Shown in pieces: positions 16,320 through 24,813 of a stretch of 36,266 bases of DNA (position 1 is the stretch's first letter; each line of letters begins with the position of its first letter). Where the stretch lies: positions 1-36,266 of the IMG/VR virus record IMGVR_UViG_3300009488_000041; one strand, written 5' to 3'. The DNA comes from a virus. The position numbers were made by a program, and so were the translations under genes. Under the pieces are notes generated by a model. That model did no database searches. It saw only the letters and a program-made list of their open reading frames with translations, and was not told the DNA's origin.

Positions 16320-16660
16320 GGGGCGGCTACTTCAGAACCTAATACCTGCTCTGACTTAAATACTATCATTTCTAAAAACTCAAATGAAAATTGATGTCTA
16401 TAAATAGATGGCATCTCAAATATACACCCTTTGAAATTAATCACCTCTTTTACTCCAGACATGATAATAATACTGAACGGGCGAGGACCACTCATCATCT
16501 TATACATTACATCAATAATCGGTGAATTATGCTTCAAATTAAATGTTAAAATTCTCACCTTCTCACCAATTACTACATAATCACCTACAATGAACTCCTC
16601 CGTCGATAACCCCTCAACTATCAACGTGTGCTGACCCTCACCCTGCATGCTTATGTGCAT
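16316..16660 (-). CDS. Hypothetical protein between autotransporter and tail genes
   Basis: 114 residues from ATG 16660, chosen because GAGGG lies 7 bases upstream. The frame is open back to a TTG at 16795, but that extension runs through a hairpin that looks like a terminator. The product is strand-rich (HTLIVEGLSTEEFIVGDYVV, IDVMYKMM, FSIIIMSG, HQFSFEFLEMIVF), and the last part could be a tail-tube-like strand pair. Its place between the gp10-like and tail terminator genes would suit a minor connector or tail protein. No family recognised. Confidence 0.5.
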   Translation of the reverse strand: MHISMQGEGQHTLIVEGLSTEEFIVGDYVVIGEKVRILTFNLKHNSPIIDVMYKMMSGPRPFSIIIMSGVKEVINFKGCIFEMPSIYRHQFSFEFLEMIVFKSEQVLGSEVAAP

Positions 16661-16756
16661 TGTAATCCCTCGCTTGTGCGAGAACCGCAAAGAGTCCAGA
16701 CCCTGCGATCCTCGCATCCTCCATGTAAACCCATAATACATAGAGGATACTACCTG

Positions 16757-16796
16757 AAAATAGAGTTGCTGCTGTTCGTACACGTGCAGCAGCAAC
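16757..16796 (-). terminator. Candidate terminator hairpin after the autotransporter
   Basis: On the minus strand GTTGCTGCTG and CAGCAGCAAC form a perfect 10-bp stem with a 12-base loop (plus-strand arms 16765-16774 and 16787-16796). It is followed by TCTATTTT. The stem is GC-rich for this genome. It would end the autotransporter transcript before the tail genes. The short T run makes it imperfect. Confidence 0.5.
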
Positions 16797-16800
16797 CTAC

Positions 16801-16844
16801 ACCACTATGTACAGAAGGAGTTCCGATCCATGGCACATAGTGGT
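16801..16844. repeat. Inverted repeat ACCACTATGT / ACATAGTGGT
   Basis: A perfect 10-bp inverted repeat with arms 16801-16810 and 16835-16844 and a 24-base loop. It lies just upstream (minus strand) of the terminator-like hairpin and may be a second RNA stem or a protein site. The rest of 16845-16992 is AT-rich, with no convincing gene; a 26-codon frame with a CxxC is present but unsupported. Confidence 0.55.
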
Positions 16845-16992
16845 ATCCCTATTTTAGAAATAATACCAGCGAACATCTCAAATTTTACTATCTATACCGG
16901 TCAAAGCAAATTATTACTGACTTCGTATTTCGATCACAATCATAACATTTTCTTATCCTCTCTATCATCCAATTTTGGCAATATATATCTGC

Positions 16993-19785
16993 TTAGAAAT
17001 TCATTCTAAATTGCGCACTTGCTGCATGAGAAACAAAATCCGACCGAGTGCTCAAATCATAATCAAAACTGAGAACGTAGACACCATCATCAGTTGAATA
17101 ATCAATACCAGCTCCGATGATTCCACCTAACGCAGCTGGCTCCGGTCCACTCGTTGGGGCGACAGTAGTTCCTGTGCTCACCCAAGAAGAATTCACCTGT
17201 GCCTTCTCTTGCAAAACATCCCAATCAGCAATTAAACGGAGCTTCGGCGACAAAGTACCACCATCAAAAACCAACTTCTTGTTCAGTGTAACACCAGCTT
17301 TGATACCAAACAAGTCCATACTTTCAGGACTAACATTCAAAGCTCCGAACCCAGTTTCGGTGTACTCATCTGGATTTATATGCGAATATGCCAAAGTCAC
17401 CTGAGGAGTGATCGCATACAATTCCATATCAATCGGCATCCCAGCTCCAACACTAGCTGAATACGTGCTGGTGTCATACTCGCCCGTCACCGGAACACCA
17501 AATCCAGTACGCTCTGTAGCACTAGATGAATGGGCATAAGCCATAGAGCCGTTTATGAAAAAATCATTCATATACAAGGTTCCGTACAAAGTACCTTGTA
17601 TCTGGTCGGTGTCTGTTATCGATCTTGCTGTACTCTTCCCTTCAACATCAATATCAGCAAAACTTAGGGCTATTCCAACCATGAAATCGCTACTAACAAT
17701 CTGGTCAATTCCTATCACGATACCATGAGCATCCGCATCATATCCAGCAACTCCATCGCGCATGTCCATCTCAGAATCAGATCCAAATGCTTTCAGCCAT
17801 ACACCCATGTTGAGAGAGGGATTGCCGGCATTGACACCAGAATGTTTCGACAATCCGTATTTCCCAGAACTGGCAACAATGGTGTTCTGATGGCTGGTTA
17901 TCGTATTATTAACGACTGTTACCCCAGACATAGCTCCAGATAACGCAACACCAACATCAGGGTTTATCTTCTCATTAAAATGTTTGATGGACATTTTACC
18001 GTTATTAACGGCTTCTATGGCATCAACTACTTTCAGATTGATGCTTATTGCGTTATTGATTTTTGCAGTAGCTGATTCCAAAGCTTTACTGGCTGCTTTG
18101 ATAGCCTTGTCATCACTATTTTTTATAGCCTCAATCAAATCAGCCTCAGCAGCTTCCATAGCCTCAATAGCCGTCTCAACACCAGCCATCTCACTTACAA
18201 AAGTTTTAGCAGCATCAAATTCAGCTTGAGTCAATACGTTGATGATACCTGCTTTTTTCAAAGCTTTTGCATCAGCCATCATCTCATCTGTTACTTCAGT
18301 CCGAGCTGCTGTGACAATGGCATCAAGAACATTTTGATCTGTTGCTACGTCCCGAGCTGCTGTGACAATGGCGGCATCGATCTCTTCTTGAGTGATTGAG
18401 CCATCATTGACTATCTGCTGATTTTCGTAAACTTCAACGACTTTCTGTGCTTGTGCCTCGGTGACCAAAATACTTTTTATATAAGCCTCAGCCCAATCAG
18501 TATCATTATTATCAATCAGAGCCGAAGCTTCGATTGCATTCTCTTCATTAATATTAACTCCCGTAACGAGGTTTTCATTAACTGTTAATAATTTCAGAAT
18601 ATTTGCACCATCACCGTTACCAAAATCATTGACGGAGACATTGTCCTCAACAGTAACTACAACAATCTCATTAATAAAATTGTCAGCATCCTCAAACTGT
18701 TTAACAGTTACCACGTCACGTTTAGCGGTATTTGCAGCAGCATCAATCTGAATCTGGTTTATTGCACCAGCAAAAACCAAATCCGAAGCAGCATCAATAT
18801 CAACTTGACTTATCACATCAGCAGAAATCAAAGCCTCAGCCTTGGCAATATCGGCCAGTGTGACGTCTACGATGGGCCCAGCATCCCGTAGTGCTTCAGC
18901 AGCTGTAATGCGGTCAGAGGTGATCTCTTCGCCGTTGTTGCCATCTGGATCATCGTAGAATGCTATCTTGGTGTTTGCTTTGTGAGCTGCTTTAATGGCC
19001 TCGACCTGTGCCAATGTAAGATGCACAGCTGGACTATCCTCATACAAAGCACCTTCGGCGTAAGCCTCACTATTAAAACTCCGCTTCAGATTACCTACAA
19101 CTTCTGCAGTGACAGGAACATCTACAGAATCAATCCCAAGAATCGCATCAATATTCTCATCAGGAATCGCATCAATACCCTCATCTGTTGACGCCACAGT
19201 CTCAACAGCCAACAATTCAGTCGCTGCATAATCGAAACCTGTTCCAAGGTCCACCAGATAAGAGGCCGCATCAACTTGAATCTGAGTAACTCCCTCAACA
19301 TCAGCTTGAGTAAAGATTCTCTCACTACCAAGAACATCAACACTTGTCTTGAAATTAGACAAGACTTCTCGGAGTCGCTCAACTTCCGTAGTGGCAAGAT
19401 CGACACTGGAGAAGGTAGCGGAACTGGTCCAATCATCCCTGGTGTCCAAAGACGTGTTGTACGCAGCAAGAGCATTTTTATACTCAGAAACTGCTGCATT
19501 GATGGAATCATCAACTGTATCGATTGTGATACCATCAACAGCACTTACGTACGCATCAAACGTTATCTCTGTCTTACCTTCAATAACACTCATCTCGTGG
19601 TTAGCTGCAATCGCCTTATCAAAAGCAATATCGGCCGTATTCAAGTGCTCGTTAACGGTGCTAAATTGAGCAGCAAAAGCAGCCGAAACATCACTGAAAT
19701 CATCTCCAGCTATAGCAACAGTCACACCAGAACTCATAGACAACACACACGCGAGAAATAAAACCGACTTTTTCATAGTATTCAT
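16993..19785 (-). CDS. Autotransporter outer-membrane protein encoded among head-tail genes
   Basis: 930 residues from ATG 19785. Residues 1-26 form a Sec signal peptide (MNTMKKSVLFLACVL ... VAIA, cut before GDD). The passenger (about 27-660) is acidic, Ala-rich and helical, with loose repeats around phrases such as EEIDAAIVTAARDVATDQ and IDAAANTAKRDVVT. The last 270 residues, from GVWLKAFGSD to the terminal QFRMNF, alternate hydrophobic strands and end in Phe, as in type V (autotransporter) beta-barrels: the barrel inserts in the outer membrane and exposes the passenger. Local GC is clearly higher than in its neighbours. It interrupts the gp10-like to tail terminator order and has its own promoter-like site, so it behaves as an acquired cargo gene (moron). 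Possible roles are adhesion, receptor masking against superinfection, or help in cell exit. Confidence 0.82.
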   Translation of the reverse strand: MNTMKKSVLFLACVLSMSSGVTVAIAGDDFSDVSAAFAAQFSTVNEHLNTADIAFDKAIAANHEMSVIEGKTEITFDAYVSAVDGITIDTVDDSINAAVSEYKNALAAYNTSLDTRDDWTSSATFSSVDLATTEVERLREVLSNFKTSVDVLGSERIFTQADVEGVTQIQVDAASYLVDLGTGFDYAATELLAVETVASTDEGIDAIPDENIDAILGIDSVDVPVTAEVVGNLKRSFNSEAYAEGALYEDSPAVHLTLAQVEAIKAAHKANTKIAFYDDPDGNNGEEITSDRITAAEALRDAGPIVDVTLADIAKAEALISADVISQVDIDAASDLVFAGAINQIQIDAAANTAKRDVVTVKQFEDADNFINEIVVVTVEDNVSVNDFGNGDGANILKLLTVNENLVTGVNINEENAIEASALIDNNDTDWAEAYIKSILVTEAQAQKVVEVYENQQIVNDGSITQEEIDAAIVTAARDVATDQNVLDAIVTAARTEVTDEMMADAKALKKAGIINVLTQAEFDAAKTFVSEMAGVETAIEAMEAAEADLIEAIKNSDDKAIKAASKALESATAKINNAISINLKVVDAIEAVNNGKMSIKHFNEKINPDVGVALSGAMSGVTVVNNTITSHQNTIVASSGKYGLSKHSGVNAGNPSLNMGVWLKAFGSDSEMDMRDGVAGYDADAHGIVIGIDQIVSSDFMVGIALSFADIDVEGKSTARSITDTDQIQGTLYGTLYMNDFFINGSMAYAHSSSATERTGFGVPVTGEYDTSTYSASVGAGMPIDMELYAITPQVTLAYSHINPDEYTETGFGALNVSPESMDLFGIKAGVTLNKKLVFDGGTLSPKLRLIADWDVLQEKAQVNSSWVSTGTTVAPTSGPEPAALGGIIGAGIDYSTDDGVYVLSFDYDLSTRSDFVSHAASAQFRMNF

Positions 19786-19840
19786 ATAGTTACAATCTCT
19801 CATTTTCACTAGTAAAATTAACAACATCATGACTGTTGCT

Positions 19841-19869
19841 ATAATACCATATATGTATCTGAGATGCAA
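19841..19869 (-). promoter_or_regulatory. Promoter for the autotransporter gene (extended -10)
   Basis: On the minus strand TTGCAT, a 17-base spacer ending TGG, then TATTAT. The -10 matches 5 of 6 and has the TGn extension; the -35 matches only 3 of 6. The predicted start lies about 50 bases upstream of ATG 19785. It sits between the end of the gp10-like gene and the autotransporter start. Confidence 0.55.
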
Positions 19870-19880
19870 CATGATTAAAC

Positions 19881-20330
19881 TCACAACCTATTCAACCTAG
19901 CAGCATTCTCATTGAAAATCCTGGAAAAGTTCCTTTCGGTAATTCTTACAACTCCTTGCGGAGCCTGTCGGGAAAAACCACCTACCGTCTTCGGGCCATC
20001 CCGATACCCACCAAATTCTATGGTCTCAGCATATGGAAGATTATTTGTTAACCAAAAAATACGTGCATTAGCTGCTTGATTAACTGTTTGCTCAATCTCC
20101 CGATTTACTTGATTCAATGGCCTAATAGCAGTTGTAACTTGTGTGGATGGAATTCCTATCGTCACAAACCAATTACCTCTAAACCTACCACCAGTAGCTG
20201 GTGATTCTTGTACTGGGGACGCACGTACTACTTGTCCAAAAATTTTAATAACAGTAATCCTGTAAGTCTCATCAGACAAATTAGTGAAATCAATTCTAAA
20301 ATCTCTGATTTGACTTGCAAAACTAGCCAT
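19881..20330 (-). CDS. HK97 gp10-like head-tail connector / tail completion protein
   Basis: 149 residues from ATG 20330, which overlaps the TGA of the upstream gene (TGATG); a TTG one codon earlier is less likely. The middle and end match the gp10-like pattern: SPVQESPATGGRFRGNWFVT (the TGxLRxxW motif), NNLPYAETIEFGGYRDGP (YAxxxExG) and APQGVVRIT. In phages of this plan it joins the head neck to the tail. The expected next gene is the tail terminator, but the autotransporter and two small genes intervene. Confidence 0.78.
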   Translation of the reverse strand: MASFASQIRDFRIDFTNLSDETYRITVIKIFGQVVRASPVQESPATGGRFRGNWFVTIGIPSTQVTTAIRPLNQVNREIEQTVNQAANARIFWLTNNLPYAETIEFGGYRDGPKTVGGFSRQAPQGVVRITERNFSRIFNENAARLNRL

Positions 20331-20626
20331 CAAGGTAACCGACTTCGATTGCTCGGTCTCTTTTTTAATCTATCCCATGACCTATTCCTGACTCCAAAAT
20401 TGTCCCCATAAGAACTAGGGTTGCGTGTATCAATCTTCCCTGTGTAAGGATTAACATTACCTTGAGTACTCCAATTATTATTAATAGTACTATCCGAAGA
20501 AGATCGATAATGTCCCGGCACATAGGTACCATTCGATTTCATGTAACCATTCACCCAGGTATCAGCATGAGCAAAACTAGAAAACATTGTCAATGCCGAC
20601 AATAAGAACATCCCAATAAATTTCAT
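20330..20626 (-). CDS. Small secreted protein with GYxKxxGTYVxGHYRS domain
   Basis: 98 residues with a clear signal peptide (MKFIGMFLLSALTMFSSFAHA, cut before DTW). The mature part reads VNGYMKSNGTYVPGHYRSSS, then NNNWSTQGNVNPYTGKI, a motif I know from small periplasmic or surface proteins of Gram-negative bacteria and some phages, with no settled function. It lies within the connector genes, 3 bases after the head-closure gene and coupled to the gp10-like gene. With the autotransporter next door it is the second envelope-directed product in the late operon. Confidence 0.72.
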   Translation of the reverse strand: MKFIGMFLLSALTMFSSFAHADTWVNGYMKSNGTYVPGHYRSSSDSTINNNWSTQGNVNPYTGKIDTRNPSSYGDNFGVRNRSWDRLKKRPSNRSRLP

Positions 20627-20629
20627 AAA

Positions 20630-21013
20630 TCAACGCCTCAAATGTACAATATATAAAATCGTTCGATTTGTATAACGTGACAGATTAATACTAACAATTG
20701 AATATTTCAGCCCATCCAACAATACTTTATCACCCATTTTTGGCTCTATCGTACTATCTACTTTCAACAGTTGATCACCAGCTTGTATCACATTACCATT
20801 CGTACTAATTGCATTGGTATATTTCCTGCTAAAAGCAACTACAACACCCACTAAATTAAAAAATACTGCCGTTCCAGGTTCATTTTCACCAGTAGTAGGA
20901 TTGAAACTAACAGAAATTTGCTCTAATTGAATGGAATCAACACCAACTGTTCGTTCATCAAACTTTGCCAAAAGCTTAAATGCTAAATTCTGAAATTTTA
21001 AAGCTAAACTCAA
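20630..21013 (-). CDS. Probable head closure / neck protein
   Basis: 127 residues, strand-rich, overlapping the upstream adaptor gene by ATGA. Phrases such as VFFNLVGVVVAFSRKYTN, IQAGDQLLKVDSTIEPKMGD and KYSIVSINL resemble small beta-barrel head-closure proteins that follow the adaptor in siphophages. Assignment rests on position and fold type more than on a diagnostic motif. Confidence 0.6.
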   Translation of the reverse strand: MSLALKFQNLAFKLLAKFDERTVGVDSIQLEQISVSFNPTTGENEPGTAVFFNLVGVVVAFSRKYTNAISTNGNVIQAGDQLLKVDSTIEPKMGDKVLLDGLKYSIVSINLSRYTNRTILYIVHLRR

Positions 21014-21513
21014 CCTCTCATCCCTCGCATCACAAATCCTGCCGTTTCAAACAATGGATTTAGAGAATCGAGAACCCTAATGAGATTAAATGATCCTTCC
21101 ATAGCCCTTGTATTAAAATATGAAACTTTTACAGCTCCTACGACTTCCTCTGATTGGACTACCTGACCGCTTACAGTTGGTTGTAACACTACACCAGTTG
21201 AAAATTCATATGCTGCAAATACTTGAGCATCAATAAGCTCTTGAGGAATCACATCAGTATCAAGTACAAAATCATCAATACAAACCCCTATACGCGGCCA
21301 TTGCAAAGGTTGATTCCGTTCTGTTTTTTGACCTTTGTATTTTGCTCTAAATGCCTCAATATAAGTCATGCTATTTAATAATTGTTGTTCTGCAGTGACA
21401 TCGTTAGCATCTAAATCTTGACCTAGAAAATTCAATATTACCCGTGCATCAATCACCGATACATAACTATTCGCATTTGGAATATTTGATCCATCCTCAA
21501 CTATAATACTCAT
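21010..21513 (-). CDS. Head-tail adaptor (DnaT-like phage family)
   Basis: 167 residues. EDGSNIPNANSYVSVIDARV at the start, AEQQLLNSMTYIEAFRAKYKG and QPLQWPR fit the phage family often labelled DnaT-like, whose members sit in the head-tail adaptor position. The helical N-terminal half with the QWPR turn is diagnostic in my reading. It probably binds the portal ring below the head. It overlaps both neighbours by 4 bases. Confidence 0.72.
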   Translation of the reverse strand: MSIIVEDGSNIPNANSYVSVIDARVILNFLGQDLDANDVTAEQQLLNSMTYIEAFRAKYKGQKTERNQPLQWPRIGVCIDDFVLDTDVIPQELIDAQVFAAYEFSTGVVLQPTVSGQVVQSEEVVGAVKVSYFNTRAMEGSFNLIRVLDSLNPLFETAGFVMRGMRG

Positions 21514-22253
21514 GAATAAAAATCCGGTTCTTTATTTAAAGTAGAATCTCGATCAACTTTAAAATGTGCATCAAGATTTAGACCAAACGCATTACCAGTG
21601 AATGTGTCATTAGCATGCGCCGCATCCCGAAAAACTCTAGCAAGTATCAGCATATCTGGTTCTGCATTAGGTACAGTTACCCCAGGATCCGAAAATTCAG
21701 CTAACATATGCTGATGAATGATACCAGGCGCAACTTGCTCAATAAATATAGTTGTTGTATTTGGAAACGCATCTTGACCATGCCCACGTGAAGCAGAAAA
21801 CTCAATGCCCCATCGCACAGTACCAGTATCTGTATTATCTGGAGCCCAATGGACATGTGGAAAAAATGCTGTCCCTATAGCATAATCATGATTGATATGA
21901 AAAGACGTCCATAATTCATTTAAAGTAGATGGGGCAAAAGAAAACGCATAAACTCCGCTTGAACTAGCACCATCATTAACAACCATAGTCCAGGTTGGTT
22001 GATTAGGACCAGTAACTCTAGCATTGGAAAAACTACCTAATATATCTCGCCAACCTGGAGAATGTTTAAATAACTGACCCGTAGTTTCAAGATTACTATT
22101 GATCGTTTGATCAATAGTTTCTACAGTGTTAAGATTCGAATCAATAGCATTCGTTGACACAATTCTTCGATCTGCAGGTGTTATTTCACCTGTAGTATTA
22201 TCAGGATTCAAATCATTTATCTGAGAGATACTGTCTGCTTTGTTAAGTGCCAT
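21510..22253 (-). CDS. Putative virion structural protein
   Basis: 247 residues. The N-terminal 60 residues are polar; from WRDILGSFSNARVTGPNQPT the sequence is strand-rich, with TAFFPHVHWAPDNTDTGTVR, then EPDMLILARVFRDAAHANDT and a C-terminal HFKVDRDSTLNKEPDFYS. This C-terminal block recurs in phage proteins near capsid genes. It could be a head decoration or fibre protein. It overlaps the small gene upstream by 11 bases. Confidence 0.55.
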   Translation of the reverse strand: MALNKADSISQINDLNPDNTTGEITPADRRIVSTNAIDSNLNTVETIDQTINSNLETTGQLFKHSPGWRDILGSFSNARVTGPNQPTWTMVVNDGASSSGVYAFSFAPSTLNELWTSFHINHDYAIGTAFFPHVHWAPDNTDTGTVRWGIEFSASRGHGQDAFPNTTTIFIEQVAPGIIHQHMLAEFSDPGVTVPNAEPDMLILARVFRDAAHANDTFTGNAFGLNLDAHFKVDRDSTLNKEPDFYS

Positions 22254-22482
22254 TAGGTTTTTGCATCATTAGTGGTGGTGGTGGAACCGAGACCAACTGT
22301 GAAGCATGAATCCCAGGTGATAACACTTTATTTAATTCCCTTGGCACATGCAGTTGTTCTGCTTGAATCACAGTCTCAGGATTATAATCAACCCATACAG
22401 TCATAATGTCAGCATTAAAATCAGTTACATTAATTATGACCTTTTGACCTTTGACATTTACTTCCATCGTTGGACATTTCAT
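22243..22482 (-). CDS. Small hypothetical protein after the coat gene
   Basis: 79 residues, lying 5 bases after the coat protein gene. A short beta region (MEVNVKGQKVIINVTDFNAD) is followed by a Pro-rich tail (VSVPPPPLMMQKP). It may be a small virion-associated or head accessory protein; no family recognised. Confidence 0.5.
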   Translation of the reverse strand: MKCPTMEVNVKGQKVIINVTDFNADIMTVWVDYNPETVIQAEQLHVPRELNKVLSPGIHASQLVSVPPPPLMMQKPNGT

Positions 22483-22487
22483 GATGA

Positions 22488-23636
22488 TTATCCTAATAGT
22501 GTACCAGTATGTTCAGGTTTAATATTTTTAACTCCCCATGCTGTAGCAATTTCCCATTGCACCATCTTGTAACCTAAATACAACGCAACTTCAAAAACCA
22601 ATCCATTTCGAGGATCTGTAACTGTCATCCGATCCACAGCTAGATCTTGGCCACCTACCAAAGCAGGCAAACGATTCAACAAAATCACAGCAGAACGACT
22701 AAAAAACGAATTTTGAACCCCAGTTGCACCAACTGTCAACGCTACCGCAGAAGTTGGTAATGCAATACGTAATCCAGGAGCAGCAATAGTCAATACCCCA
22801 GGAGCAGCAAGGCCAGTAGTAACAATATATTTGTTTGTATCACCAGCAAAGGTTACAGCATCACCAGTAACAATCGTATCCGCTCCAGTAATCAAAGTGA
22901 TATCCGTTTCTCCAATAGCGTATCCAGAGGCATCACTTGTATAACTAGTACCTGTACCCTTGGTAGTTTCCTGAACTCCAGCCGATTCTCGAATAGCAAA
23001 ACCATTCAGATCCAACAACGTACCACTACGCAAAGTCTCAGTTGTACCAGCCTCGTTAGCCTTCGTCAGTTGAGTATTCTTGCGTATTTGAGCCCCCGCC
23101 GTTGAATCAATGACCATTTGTAAGTCAGTCAAAGGAGCCCCATTGTCAATCATAATCTTACGAGAATCAGCAGACTCATCAATTTTGTTGTTAAATGGAG
23201 TAGTACCCGCAACACCACTAGCGCGACTTGCAGTATCTTTTATCTCAACTGCCAAATCAACATCTATCTCATTGCGGAGTGTCCGCATAGCTTGCAATAC
23301 TTCATCATCCAGAATTGATTGCTGGCCTATCCCTGGAGGATCTAATGACAATGTTTCTTCACCTCGCCAAGGCAATTTCACCGCGCGAGACTTAGTAATC
23401 GTCATGTTAACAGGGTCCATCACAATCCCTGCTGCCTCCGTAACGGTCATTGCGGGTACAATGTCAACAGCAGAAATAGTTGGAGTTCGGTTGACTGTAA
23501 CCGTTTGACCCAAAGCTACCCTTGACGCTCTAGCATCACGTGAAACAGCTGGAGCATATCCAACCGCTTCTGCTGAAATTACATCAAGAGCACGATATAT
23601 TACCGGGATTAACCCAGTGAGTGTATTTGCAGACAT
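22488..23636 (-). CDS. Major capsid (coat) protein, P22-like
   Basis: 382 residues. The opening LIPVIYRALDVISAEAVGYA followed by PAVSRDARASRVALGQTV is characteristic of the P22 coat (gp5) family. Middle blocks KLPWRGEETLSL, ALVGGQDLAVDRM and DPRNGLVFEVALYLGY also fit. An inserted domain at about 225-300 (DITLITGADTIVTGDAVTFA) corresponds to the variable I-domain seen in this family. It follows the scaffold gene, as expected. Confidence 0.87.
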   Translation of the reverse strand: MSANTLTGLIPVIYRALDVISAEAVGYAPAVSRDARASRVALGQTVTVNRTPTISAVDIVPAMTVTEAAGIVMDPVNMTITKSRAVKLPWRGEETLSLDPPGIGQQSILDDEVLQAMRTLRNEIDVDLAVEIKDTASRASGVAGTTPFNNKIDESADSRKIMIDNGAPLTDLQMVIDSTAGAQIRKNTQLTKANEAGTTETLRSGTLLDLNGFAIRESAGVQETTKGTGTSYTSDASGYAIGETDITLITGADTIVTGDAVTFAGDTNKYIVTTGLAAPGVLTIAAPGLRIALPTSAVALTVGATGVQNSFFSRSAVILLNRLPALVGGQDLAVDRMTVTDPRNGLVFEVALYLGYKMVQWEIATAWGVKNIKPEHTGTLLG

Positions 23637-23645
23637 AATAACCCT

Positions 23646-24335
23646 CTAATTTTGATCGACAAAACCACCACCATCACGAACAAATTTTGCAACTTCTACT
23701 GGTGCCATGGATTTAAATTGTTCTCGACTTTTTGTTTTTCCTGTAGCTTCACCATGGTTACCAATACTACCAGGGGAACCACCGCCACTAGCTCTATTTG
23801 CAACCAAATGATTGCTATAACCTTTATCAAGTCTTATCTCATCCAAAACTTGAAGGCCTGTTTTCCCTGTCAATTCAGAACCATCAATCTCAACAATGTT
23901 ATTATTTCTAACAGTCAAACGAGACGCTATTTTGGCTGTTATAGCATCTCGCACCAAAGAATCAGGGACAACCTGCTTATTAACAAATTCAGTAACAAAG
24001 CTACTAACAATTTGTGCCTGTTCAGCCTCAAACCGAGTTTTCTCATCATTAAGGATTCGTTGCTCTAAATCCTGAGTCTTTTTATCCCGGTCAGCCAAAA
24101 GCTTTTTCATTCCATCAAGATTAGTTACGTTGTTAAGCTCAATCTCATCTTTATCTTTCTGACTTTTTTTTATCGCATCTGCTCTTTCTTTTTTCATCTT
24201 GTCTTGTCCAATCAACAAATCATCACGATCCTTTGTTAACTTGGAAACAGCATCATCATGATGTTTTTTGATTCGTGTTCTTTGCTCATCTGTTAATCCT
24301 TCAACACTTGAAAAAGTCAAATCAATACTCCTCAT
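23646..24335 (-). CDS. Scaffolding protein
   Basis: 229 residues, immediately upstream of the coat gene. A long charged coiled coil (about 20-115, rich in K, D, E and Q) is followed by a helical region and a Gly-rich linker (ASGGGSPGS). A short basic end (KSREQFKSMAPVEVAKFVRD) is like the coat-binding tail of P22-type scaffolds. The start ATG overlaps the upstream gene by 14 bases. Confidence 0.78.
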   Translation of the reverse strand: MRSIDLTFSSVEGLTDEQRTRIKKHHDDAVSKLTKDRDDLLIGQDKMKKERADAIKKSQKDKDEIELNNVTNLDGMKKLLADRDKKTQDLEQRILNDEKTRFEAEQAQIVSSFVTEFVNKQVVPDSLVRDAITAKIASRLTVRNNNIVEIDGSELTGKTGLQVLDEIRLDKGYSNHLVANRASGGGSPGSIGNHGEATGKTKSREQFKSMAPVEVAKFVRDGGGFVDQN

Positions 24336-24597
24336 TGTAAATATTCAATACTTCTTCTTCTTCAAATTCAATATTTTTAACTCGCTTAAGTTTCCCGCCG
24401 TCATTCACATCATTTGCATAAAAATCACCATTCACTACAAAATCGTCACAATTAAAATCCGAAATCCACAATTTTGCAATTGTTCTATCATTTGGCAAAA
24501 CAACTATTTCTAATTTAGCAATACCATCAATAGTCTCACCGTTATGGGTAATTTTTGCATCCGCACCTGTCAAACCAATTTTAATGTCTATATTCAT
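24322..24597 (-). CDS. Hypothetical protein upstream of scaffold
   Basis: 91 residues, strand-rich N-terminal two-thirds (AKITHNGETIDGIAKLEIVV, then IAKLWISDFNCDDFVVNGDF) and a very acidic end (IEFEEEEVLNIYNEEY). It is the first gene after the triple stem-loop region and is partly overlapped by the scaffold start. A small phage head accessory protein is plausible; no family recognised. Confidence 0.55.
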   Translation of the reverse strand: MNIDIKIGLTGADAKITHNGETIDGIAKLEIVVLPNDRTIAKLWISDFNCDDFVVNGDFYANDVNDGGKLKRVKNIEFEEEEVLNIYNEEY

Positions 24598-24612
24598 ATT
24601 TGCTCACTTCAT

Positions 24613-24723
24613 AAATATTAAAATGATTAGTCTTGCAACGTATATTTTTCATAGAGATGGTAAAAGACACACCTGTAAAGCGACAAACCCTAATGAAATG
24701 CAAGACTAACCATTTGAATATTT
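24613..24723 (-). repeat. Stem-loop 1: 25-bp imperfect inverted repeat
   Basis: Arms 24613-24637 and 24699-24723 match at 23 of 25 positions, with a 61-base loop. On the minus-strand RNA one of the two mismatches becomes a G-U pair. The right arm shares 7 bases with the left arm of stem-loop 2. No gene is visible in 24598-24908. Confidence 0.85.
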
Positions 24724-24803
24724 AGAGATGGTCCCACCAGAGGTAAAATGTCATGAGCAACCGGTCGAGTAGCAACTTGACGATAGAACCTTCTCTAAAT
24801 ATT
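24717..24803 (-). repeat. Stem-loop 2: 16-bp imperfect inverted repeat
   Basis: Arms 24717-24732 and 24788-24803 match at 15 of 16 positions, with a 55-base loop. Bases 24717-24723 also belong to stem-loop 1, so the full stems 1 and 2 cannot form at once, as in attenuator-type switches. Confidence 0.85.
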
Positions 24804-24813
24804 TAAAGTATGT

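Noticed and set aside
16661-16795. N-terminal extension of the 16316 gene back to TTG
   Set aside because: It would read through the terminator-like hairpin, and the internal ATG 16660 has a good GAGGG site.
16845-16992. 26-codon minus-strand frame with a KCYDC motif
   Set aside because: Too short, without a clear ribosome site; treated as chance.
19122-19761. Frames opposite or out of frame within the autotransporter gene
   Set aside because: Composition is mirrored from the Ala-rich repeats; no start signals.
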